A stretch of 64,000 nucleotides of DNA from an uncultured bacterium (GTDB lineage Bacteria; Cyanobacteriota; Vampirovibrionia; Gastranaerophilales; Gastranaerophilaceae): NCBI GenBank assembly GCA_958366705.1, contig CATXCB010000008.1:1-64000 (forward strand). Direction: 5' to 3'. Below the pieces are notes generated by a model. It searched no databases and was not told where the DNA came from. It saw only the letters and a program-made list of their open reading frames with translations. The translations under genes and the position numbers were made by a program. The first letter of the stretch is position 1. Every line of letters begins with the position of its first letter. Shown piece by piece: positions 52,770 to 59,817 of the stretch.

Positions 52770-55148
52770 ATGAATATACAAAGTGTTACACTTCCCCTGC
52801 TAAAAAATTATTCACAACAAAATAAATTAAAAAAAGAAAATTCAAAAACAGATTTACTGCAAGAAAACAGATACGACAATATTAATTATTCACAAATAGC
52901 TTTTGGAGCTATTTACAATGTTAAGCAAGCAAAAATAATAAATATAGATTCTGAAAAAAATAAATTATTAAAAACAATTTCTGAAATGTTAAGTTCTCAA
53001 ACAGATAATTGTGCATTTGAAGATTTATTAATAAATACTCTAAAAACAAACCTTAACACAATTAGAGCTAAACTACAAAGACAAAAAGTTATACTGGAAG
53101 AACTGGCTATTCTCTCGTCAAATGTAAAAACAATGAACAGCCAACAACAATTAAATAAGCTGAATCAATTAAAAAAAGAATTTAAATTACTTAATAACAA
53201 TAAACTTTCTTTTACTCCAAAAAATGAAAAAACTAAAGATGAAAATTTGGACTATCAGCTATTAAACAAATTTAAAAATGCAATTTTGGAAGAAAATTTC
53301 AACTTAAAACAAGTATTCTTAAATCATTTCAACAAGCTAAACAATACAACATCAATTAAAGATTTAAACAAAAATTTCCCGCAAATTAAAGTTCCCCAAA
53401 ATCCTGCTTATGTTATTGCAAAAAAGATAGAAGCTGTTCTTACCAGAGATTTTTACGAAAAGCTAGACCAATTATATGAAAAGCAAGATGACAAACAACT
53501 TACAAAATTAACCAGCAGCACAATTCAGAATTTTATAAACCAAATTGGAGAAAAATTTAACGTTGCCCCGGAGAATATAACAAACAAAATAGCTCCATAT
53601 ATAAAAGACTTAATAACTACAAGATATGCTAACTCTAAAGTAAATAATTGTTTTTCTTCAATTCCTGAAGTTCGAAAGATTAAAACTCCGCAAATTACAG
53701 AAAATGATATCAAACTTTTATCGGTAGATTTTGATGATTTTGTACTGTCTGTTCTGAAAAAACAATATTTAGAATCTCAAAAATTAAATGAAATAATTTA
53801 TGAAAATGGAAACACATTTATTGCTCTGAATTCCATAAAAGAACCTGAATACAAATTTGAAAAAATATCTGAAAAAATAAAAAAAATAATAAAAACAGTA
53901 GATACTCTTCATAATGCTCAAAGAGATTACGATAATTTTGATATAAAACAACTAAAAAACAGACTAAATTTCTATGCAAACAGCAGCTTGGGCGATAATG
54001 AAAAACTTCTTGAATTAATTATTGATTTTGACACATCAAGTCTTGAAAAAGAAGATAAAAAATATGCAATAAAATTTTTACAAGAATTAGATAAAATTTC
54101 AGACAGCAATAAAACAATTGAAGAGAGTTTAAACACAATAACAACAGAAAAAATTACCCCACGGGAAACTGAAAAATTAAACGAAGTTGAACGACAGCAA
54201 ACTGCAGAAAAAATAAAACTTGAACAACAAAATAAGTTTAAATTAAGAAAATTAAAAAAGGATTTTGATGAATCCATTAATATTTTATATTCAAATAATC
54301 TGAATAATATTGCGAATAATTGTTCTAAATACCGCCCTGAAAACCTTGATAATAAAACAATTGACGCGGCTAATTATATAATAAAAGTTGTTAAGGACAA
54401 TATAAATACACACACTAATACCATCGATAAAAAACGTATTGAAACAAATCTTATAAGATGGGAATCATATAATTTTTATAAAAATAATGATAACTCATCA
54501 CCTATCTATAAACAAGCAATTAAATTTGCAAAAGAAGCGGATGGCTCAATCAATATTGATAAAGCCGGAAAGTATATTATAAATACAGAAATTGTAAAAA
54601 ATTATCCACAGAGTTTAGAACTGGTAAACACTCCGGAAATATTCACCAGAATCATAGAAAAATCCGGTTATGATACAGAAAATGCAGTTAAATATTTATG
54701 CAAATATGATGACTATCAAGATTTAAATACAAACGAAAAAACATATCTTTCCGAACTGATTAAAATATTTGATGCAAAAGATAATATCGATAAAATATTG
54801 CTAAGATATATTATAGAAAATGACTACATTAAAACTGATACCACAGTTGCATCAATTATTAATAACAAAGGCAGTGAATCAATTAATGCGACTATAAGCT
54901 CTAAGGCAAAACAACAAATTTATAACAAATATAAATATCCTATATGTCTTGAATATTTAAAAGGATTTGAAGATGCTCTTTCTTCATTTGCAGGAGCAAC
55001 AGGCGAATCCGGCATAAAACAGATGGGACGCAATAACAAATCGTTAGAATACCGAATAGAATTAAAAATCAAAGGACATGATGACAGATTATTTTCCAGC
55101 CGTAATGATTATTATTTCGATATTTTTTCAGATAAAGGATTACATTAA
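52770..55148 (+). CDS. Large Lys/Asn-rich protein of unknown function (792 aa)
   Basis: No family is recognised. Residues 38-50 (INYSQIAFGAIYN) contain the FGA patch seen in other proteins here. The bulk (55-540) is helical and highly charged, likely coiled coil (for example LNEVERQQTAEKIKLEQQNK). The C-terminal 100 residues differ: YLKGFEDALSSFAGATGESG, SLEYRIELKIKG and YYFDIFSDKGLH look like a small globular domain, a possible effector or toxin tip. No signal peptide or membrane helix. AAGG lies 7 bases before the ATG. Confidence 0.6.
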   Translation: MNIQSVTLPLLKNYSQQNKLKKENSKTDLLQENRYDNINYSQIAFGAIYNVKQAKIINIDSEKNKLLKTISEMLSSQTDNCAFEDLLINTLKTNLNTIRAKLQRQKVILEELAILSSNVKTMNSQQQLNKLNQLKKEFKLLNNNKLSFTPKNEKTKDENLDYQLLNKFKNAILEENFNLKQVFLNHFNKLNNTTSIKDLNKNFPQIKVPQNPAYVIAKKIEAVLTRDFYEKLDQLYEKQDDKQLTKLTSSTIQNFINQIGEKFNVAPENITNKIAPYIKDLITTRYANSKVNNCFSSIPEVRKIKTPQITENDIKLLSVDFDDFVLSVLKKQYLESQKLNEIIYENGNTFIALNSIKEPEYKFEKISEKIKKIIKTVDTLHNAQRDYDNFDIKQLKNRLNFYANSSLGDNEKLLELIIDFDTSSLEKEDKKYAIKFLQELDKISDSNKTIEESLNTITTEKITPRETEKLNEVERQQTAEKIKLEQQNKFKLRKLKKDFDESINILYSNNLNNIANNCSKYRPENLDNKTIDAANYIIKVVKDNINTHTNTIDKKRIETNLIRWESYNFYKNNDNSSPIYKQAIKFAKEADGSINIDKAGKYIINTEIVKNYPQSLELVNTPEIFTRIIEKSGYDTENAVKYLCKYDDYQDLNTNEKTYLSELIKIFDAKDNIDKILLRYIIENDYIKTDTTVASIINNKGSESINATISSKAKQQIYNKYKYPICLEYLKGFEDALSSFAGATGESGIKQMGRNNKSLEYRIELKIKGHDDRLFSSRNDYYFDIFSDKGLH

Positions 55149-55155
55149 AAAATAT

Positions 55156-55191
55156 AGCACCGCGTGGCTCAAAATTTGAGCCCGCGGTGCT
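55156..55191. terminator. Terminator between the 792-aa gene and the MerR gene
   Basis: AGCACCGCG and GGCTCAAA arms pair with TTTGAGCC and CGCGGTGCT (one bulged base), followed by TATT. The genes converge here. Confidence 0.75.
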
Positions 55192-55207
55192 TATTAAAAT
55201 TCAAAAT

Positions 55208-55627
55208 TTATACAGCTTTTTCTGAAATAGAATCCCTATTATTCATAGGATTCCAGCTATCTTTTAAATTATTTTTAATCAGATTCTGATAAAAATTTTC
55301 TTTGAAATCCAATAATTCCAATTGTTTTTGAAGCTCAACCATCTGCTGTTTTGCTCTTTCTTTTGTCGCTAAAATAATTTGATAACGTTCTGGAATAGTG
55401 GAATCACCAATTATGCACAAATCAATATATCGTTTTATAGCTTTATTTTCAGTTCCAACAGAACGAAGACATTTTACAATCTTTACCCAATCTAAATCAC
55501 TATCTGAAAAAAGCCTTATATTATTTTCATTTCTTTTAATAAAAGGAAAAAATCCGCTTTTTGCCCAGAACCTCAAAGTATGTTCTGAAACGTCCATTTT
55601 TTCTGCAACTTCTTTTATTGTGTACAT
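55208..55627 (-). CDS. MerR family transcriptional regulator
   Basis: The start is taken at ATG 55627 (MYTIKEVAEKMDVSEHTLRF), with GGAGG 6 bases upstream; the open frame continues 22 codons further without a site. The MerR helix-turn-helix and wing are clear: VSEHTLRFWAKSGFFPFIKR, NNIRLFSDSDLDWVKIVKCL. A coiled-coil dimer helix follows (TKERAKQQMVELQKQLELLD). The short C-terminus has no Cys metal site, so the ligand is unknown. Its effector genes are not evident. Confidence 0.9.
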   Translation of the reverse strand: MYTIKEVAEKMDVSEHTLRFWAKSGFFPFIKRNENNIRLFSDSDLDWVKIVKCLRSVGTENKAIKRYIDLCIIGDSTIPERYQIILATKERAKQQMVELQKQLELLDFKENFYQNLIKNNLKDSWNPMNNRDSISEKAV

Positions 55628-55701
55628 AATCAGCCTCCATTGAAAAACTATTTTTATCCATAATATATCACAGACAATTGTTAAAACTATCATCCAGAAC
55701 T

Positions 55702-55715
55702 AACTAAAAATAGTT
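55702..55715. promoter_or_regulatory. Palindrome upstream of the MerR gene (candidate operator)
   Basis: AACTA, AAAA, TAGTT is a perfect 5-bp dyad 75 bases upstream of the MerR ATG. It may be coincidental in AT-rich sequence. Confidence 0.3.
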
Positions 55716-55772
55716 GGATTCACAAAACGTAATTTTCTGTTCCTGATTAAATGTTTTGGTTTTGTTTTCATC

Positions 55773-55844
55773 GTCATTCCGAACCTGGTACGGAATCTCT
55801 TGGTTTGACATTTTAATTCAAATCCTGAAACAAATTCAAGATGG
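55773..55844. repeat. Dispersed palindromic repeats, two degenerate copies
   Basis: GTCATTCCGAACCTGGTACG then GAATCTC (55773-55798) folds with ATTCCG/CGGAAT arms. A second unit, AATCCTGAAACAAATTCAAG then ATGG, follows at 55821-55844. Both belong to the family at 3735 and 19637-19894. The rest of the 55694-55934 gap shows nothing else. Confidence 0.55.
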
Positions 55845-55934
55845 TATTCCAAAATCTCCACATAACAATTTATATATTCAGAATAACATGGCTAGATTAA
55901 ACGAGGACAACATTTAAAATAAATAAATTTTGAA

Positions 55935-55969
55935 CGGCAAAGTCGGAATATTTATTCCCGACTTTGCCG
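55935..55969 (-). terminator. Terminator of dxs
   Basis: CGGCAAAGTCGG-AATA pairs with TATT-CCCGACTTTGCCG (one extra C) across a short loop. It lies 25 bp beyond the dxs stop. The T-run on the minus strand is weak. Confidence 0.65.
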
Positions 55970-55993
55970 CTTTTCAAAAATATAATATGACAT

Positions 55994-57742
55994 TTACAAA
56001 ATTTTTGAAATATCTTCAACAATAAGTTCTTTTGTCAGGTGATATCTTTCATAAAGTTCTTCTAACGGAACTCTATCTGTAAACTCTTTTTTACTTCCAA
56101 AATTCAGGACTCTCATATCTGAATTTCCGTAGAAACGTGCAATTTTTTCTCCAAATCCGCCGTTTAACAATCCATCTTCAAGAGTTACTACAATTTTATG
56201 ATTTTGTTTTAAATCTTCCAATAACTCCTCATCAATACCAGTAATAAATTTTGGATTAATCAAAGTTGCCTCAATACCTAATTTATTTTTAAGTTCATCT
56301 TTTACATCTTTTGCAAGATTAAAGAAATTACCTAAACCAAGCAGTGCAACTTTTTCACCTTTTGCATCGACTTTGAATTTATTTAACTGTGAATAATCTG
56401 TAGTATCCTGAACTCCTGATGATACAAAATTACCAAAAGGAACTCTAATAGCAACAGGAAATTCTTTTTGTTCCACAGACCAATCAAGCATTTTTAAATA
56501 TTCTTCTTTAGTTGTTGGAGCAAGGTACACAAGGTTTGGAATATTTGATAAAAACGGAATATCAAATGAGCCAAGGTGAGTTGAATCTGCTGGTGAAATT
56601 CCTCCCCAGTAAACAAGCATAGTTATTGGAGAATTATTTAAACATAAATCTTGAGAAATTTGATCATAACTCCTTTGAACAAAAGAACTCATAATAGCTA
56701 AAACAGGTTTAGCACCACAAGTTGCAAGGGCAGATGCATACGCAACCGCATGTTCCTCTGCAATTCCTACATCGACATATTGTTTGCCCATTTTTTCTCT
56801 AAAATCCTTACTGAACCCATGAACCCCGGGAGTTGCAGGATTTATAACAACAAATGACGGGTCTTTTTTAGCTTTTTCAAGCATATAACTTGTAGTTATA
56901 GAATTATAGTCTTCAACTTGAGGTACAGGATTATTAAAAGTATCTACAGTACCTGGCATAATCCAGTGAAAAGCCTCTTTATTTTGCTCAGCTAAAGCAA
57001 GACCATGTCCTTTGATTGTGCAGATATGAACAACAACAGGATGATTCGTATCTTTAACTTTTTCAAAGACATCAATTAATTTTTGAATATTATTACCATC
57101 GCCAAGGTACAAGTATTCAAATCCCAGAGATTTAAAGAAATTGCATTCTGCTTCTCCATTTGTTTCTCTTAAAGTTTTCAAGTTCTGATAAAGTCCGCCC
57201 TGATTTTCTGCAATAGACATATCATTGTCATTCACAACAATAATCATATTAGAACCAAGAACAGCTGCGTTATTAAAACCCTCATAAGCTTCACCGCCGC
57301 TGAGTGAACCGTCACCGATTAAAGCTATAACATTTCCTTTTTCACCTTTCAAATCTCTTGCTTTAGCAACACCTGCAGCTAAACTTACAGAAGTAGAAGT
57401 ATGCCCGACTTTAAAAATATCATGTTCACTTTCTTCAGGTGCCGTATAACCTGTATATTTTAAATATTTATCAGAATCCGTAAAACCTTCTTTTCTGCCT
57501 GTTAAAATTTTATGAGGATAACATTGATGAGAAACATCATAAATAATTTTATCCACAGGAGAATTAAAAACATAATGCATAGCAATTGTTGTTTCTACAA
57601 TCCCAAGATTTGGCCCCATGTGTCCGCCAATTGTGTTCACTTTTTTTATAATTAATTGCCTCATCTCTTCAGCCAGAGTATTGAGTTCATCTATTGAAAG
57701 ATGTTTTAAATCATTTGGATTATTCACTTTATCTAAAATCAT
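55994..57742 (-). CDS. dxs: 1-deoxy-D-xylulose-5-phosphate synthase
   Basis: The 582-aa thiamine-diphosphate enzyme condenses pyruvate with glyceraldehyde-3-phosphate, the entry to the MEP isoprenoid pathway. Key sites are IGGHMGPNLGIVETTIAMHY, IYDVSHQCYPHKILTGR, the TPP motif GDGSLSGGEAYEGFNNAA, VVNDNDMSIAENQGG and DVGIAEEHAVAYASALA. It is shorter than the usual 620-640 aa, and the standard GHLASNLG and DVGHQAYPHK appear as GHMGPNLG and DVSHQCYPHK, so it belongs to a divergent Dxs subgroup. The promoter carries an operator shared with the iron-sulfur flavoprotein gene. Confidence 0.85.
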   Translation of the reverse strand: MILDKVNNPNDLKHLSIDELNTLAEEMRQLIIKKVNTIGGHMGPNLGIVETTIAMHYVFNSPVDKIIYDVSHQCYPHKILTGRKEGFTDSDKYLKYTGYTAPEESEHDIFKVGHTSTSVSLAAGVAKARDLKGEKGNVIALIGDGSLSGGEAYEGFNNAAVLGSNMIIVVNDNDMSIAENQGGLYQNLKTLRETNGEAECNFFKSLGFEYLYLGDGNNIQKLIDVFEKVKDTNHPVVVHICTIKGHGLALAEQNKEAFHWIMPGTVDTFNNPVPQVEDYNSITTSYMLEKAKKDPSFVVINPATPGVHGFSKDFREKMGKQYVDVGIAEEHAVAYASALATCGAKPVLAIMSSFVQRSYDQISQDLCLNNSPITMLVYWGGISPADSTHLGSFDIPFLSNIPNLVYLAPTTKEEYLKMLDWSVEQKEFPVAIRVPFGNFVSSGVQDTTDYSQLNKFKVDAKGEKVALLGLGNFFNLAKDVKDELKNKLGIEATLINPKFITGIDEELLEDLKQNHKIVVTLEDGLLNGGFGEKIARFYGNSDMRVLNFGSKKEFTDRVPLEELYERYHLTKELIVEDISKIL

Positions 57743-57786
57743 AATGCCCCTTTCTTTATAGTAACTAATAGCTAATATAATTATAT

Positions 57787-57815
57787 ATTACACCTTGAGA
57801 GCGACTATCAGTCAA
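57787..57815 (-). promoter_or_regulatory. dxs promoter with shared operator
   Basis: Reverse strand -35 TTGACT (57815-57810), 17-base spacer, -10 TGTAAT (57792-57787). The spacer holds, on the plus strand, GAGAGCGACTATC (57797-57809), differing by one base from the element at 45977-45989. Confidence 0.7.
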
Positions 57816-57909
57816 GAGAAAATTTAAAATATTTGTATAAATTAAACTTTCAGGCAATGTAAATAGCCAGTTAAATTTGTAAAATAATTAAAAATAAGGA
57901 GAAATTATT

Positions 57910-58251
57910 ATGTTAACATTTATTTTACGTTGGATAGCTTTTGCACTTATTATTATGCTGGTAGGCTGGCTAATACCCGGAATTTCTATTGAAAATTTCA
58001 TTTCTGCAATGATTGTAACAGTTGTAATTGCACTTATTAATGCCTTTATAAAACCTGTTATACTACTTTTAACACTTCCGATAAATATATTTACTCTTGG
58101 AATATTTACACTCGTAATTAACGCTCTGCTTTTTATGTTTGCAGCATACATTGTACCAGGAATTGAAGTAGATGGATTTTTAAGCGCTTTATTAGGTTCT
58201 GTCCTACTTTCTATTTTCTCGGTAGGCCTATCAAATATATCAAAAGATTAA
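57910..58251 (+). CDS. Phage_holin_4_2/YvlD-like membrane protein
   Basis: The 113-aa protein has four hydrophobic helices and matches the YvlD-like group of the phage holin 4 superfamily: LRWIAFALIIMLVGWLIPGI, ALINAFIKPVILLLTLPINI and FTLGIFTLVINALLFMFAAY. Despite the name these are common chromosomal membrane proteins of unknown role. AAGGAG lies 8 bases before the ATG. No prophage genes surround it. Confidence 0.87.
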   Translation: MLTFILRWIAFALIIMLVGWLIPGISIENFISAMIVTVVIALINAFIKPVILLLTLPINIFTLGIFTLVINALLFMFAAYIVPGIEVDGFLSALLGSVLLSIFSVGLSNISKD

Positions 58252-58300
58252 TTCCTACAGCAAATTCTTTCACTTTCTTTTCCATTCTGCCATTTAAAAG

Positions 58301-58334
58301 AACCGGGCGGTAACCATATGGTTACCGCCCGGTT
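58301..58334. terminator. Terminator between the holin-like and ferritin-like genes
   Basis: A perfect 15-bp stem AACCGGGCGGTAACC / GGTTACCGCCCGGTT has an ATAT loop. Convergent genes flank it. Confidence 0.85.
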
Positions 58335-58370
58335 TGTATATTTATAAGTAACTAAAAATAGTGCAATAAA

Positions 58371-59666
58371 TTACATCTCAAAATCTTTAGTACTCATTTT
58401 CTTATATTCTTCCGGCGTAACAGTATCAGGTGCTTGAGCTTTTGTTTGCATACCTCGTTCACTAAGTTTTGATAAATCTTTTTGAAGAGATGAAGACGCC
58501 AAAACAATATCTCTATCCTTTTGAGTTGAAATAACGCGTACAGTCATTTCTGTAGGAGAACCATCCTTGCTTACAGCTTTTTGAACCTTATAGCTAGCCC
58601 AGTCTTCCGGTAAATCTTCAATAAACATATAATCTTTGTTTTCGCCAAGACGTTTATCAACTTCATTCTCCAGAATATTAGTAACATATTCTTTTTGAGA
58701 TTTGAAACGACAAGGGTAAACTATTTTTGAACCGATAACTTCTTCCGGATCACGTTTTTCATGTTTTTTAAACAGTTCCGCAGCAGCAGCAAGATGTCCA
58801 AGTTCGTAGTCCACAAACTGTTCCCAAACAGGTTTTAACATCTCATCAACTTCGTCTTCCATACAGTTATAGTATGTACAAACTTCAGTAAATTCATGAA
58901 GCAATAATTTTTCATACATTGATTCTGTAGGATCAATTAAAGATTCATACATTGTAACATGTTCTTCTTCAACATCTTTAATTTCAGCATAAGTTTCTCT
59001 AATGCATTCATTACCATATTCCATACCGTGCTCGGCATAATAGTTGTGAGTTTGCTGTTCTCCAGATACAAGAGTTAATATATTAACTTTCGTTTGAGGG
59101 TCTGCAGTTGCCTTATCATAAGGCTTTCTTAAACGAATTGTATTATCATTATGATGGAATTGAGTCGGACGGCTAAGCATAACATCGGTTTGAGCCTGAA
59201 CAATTTCATTAGGGCTGATACCGTGCTCCATATAAGCCCACTGGCTGTATCTATACAAATGATCAAAATCTTCGAGCAATCCAAAATCAAATGTTTCTTT
59301 TACATAATCATCAGGTTCGTTCTGAGCCATCCAGGCTGTTAAATCTACTGCAACCTGTTCATATCCCAATGTAGTCTCAAGTACAGATTGATCAGCCGGT
59401 GCCATCCAATTAACTGTTGTTTGCTGCATGTCCTCAATACGCTTGGTCAAAGCTAAAAATTTCTTTGTTTCTTCATCGCCGGTAATACGTGAAAAATTAT
59501 GTTTAAAATTCCACGCTTCAATTTCTATCCCATTCATAAGGATTTGTCTTGTTCTGGTATAACAATCTACCTCATATTTATTAAAATGTCTGTGTGCTAT
59601 ATCATGCCAGCTTCTAAGCTGTTTTTCAATAGCCACTCCTTTTTCTTTTAACGGATTAAAACTCAT
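58371..59666 (-). CDS. Ferritin-like (di-iron) superfamily protein of unknown function
   Basis: I start at ATG 59666 (MSFNPLKEKGVAIEKQLRSW), 9 bases after AGGAG; the in-frame ATG at 59699 lacks a site. The 431-aa protein is almost all helical. It contains several E-x-x-H helices (EEEHVTMYESL, YELGHLAAAAELFKKHEKRD, and GEQQTHNYYAEH with one more spacer residue), which is the pattern of ferritin/rubrerythrin-like di-iron sites. No rubredoxin domain is present. A role in peroxide or iron handling is inference. The N-terminal 60 and C-terminal 60 residues are unrecognised. Confidence 0.6.
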   Translation of the reverse strand: MSFNPLKEKGVAIEKQLRSWHDIAHRHFNKYEVDCYTRTRQILMNGIEIEAWNFKHNFSRITGDEETKKFLALTKRIEDMQQTTVNWMAPADQSVLETTLGYEQVAVDLTAWMAQNEPDDYVKETFDFGLLEDFDHLYRYSQWAYMEHGISPNEIVQAQTDVMLSRPTQFHHNDNTIRLRKPYDKATADPQTKVNILTLVSGEQQTHNYYAEHGMEYGNECIRETYAEIKDVEEEHVTMYESLIDPTESMYEKLLLHEFTEVCTYYNCMEDEVDEMLKPVWEQFVDYELGHLAAAAELFKKHEKRDPEEVIGSKIVYPCRFKSQKEYVTNILENEVDKRLGENKDYMFIEDLPEDWASYKVQKAVSKDGSPTEMTVRVISTQKDRDIVLASSSLQKDLSKLSERGMQTKAQAPDTVTPEEYKKMSTKDFEM

Positions 59667-59760
59667 TCTATAAAACTCCTTTCTTTTAGGTTCGCTCAAT
59701 TTTAATACAGATTAAAAAAGTTTTTATCAGTTACCTGACCAGATAAATTAGGATTATTCA

Positions 59761-59789
59761 TTGTCAAAAATTAATATTTCGGCTAATAT
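59761..59789 (+). promoter_or_regulatory. Promoter of the EndoQ-UvrD fusion gene
   Basis: -35 TTGTCA (59761-59766), 17-base spacer, -10 TAATAT (59784-59789), 28 bases before the ATG. Confidence 0.55.
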
Positions 59790-59817
59790 TTAAGCAATAA
59801 ATTATAGGAATTAAAAA

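Noticed and set aside
57910..58251. Holin-like gene as a sign of a prophage
   Set aside because: This YvlD-like family is a common chromosomal membrane protein and no other phage gene lies nearby.
55701..58362. Shared 14-mer TAACTAAAAATAGT at 55701 and 58349
   Set aside because: AT-only 14-mers recur by chance in AT-rich DNA, and the second copy lies at a gene 3' end, not in a promoter.
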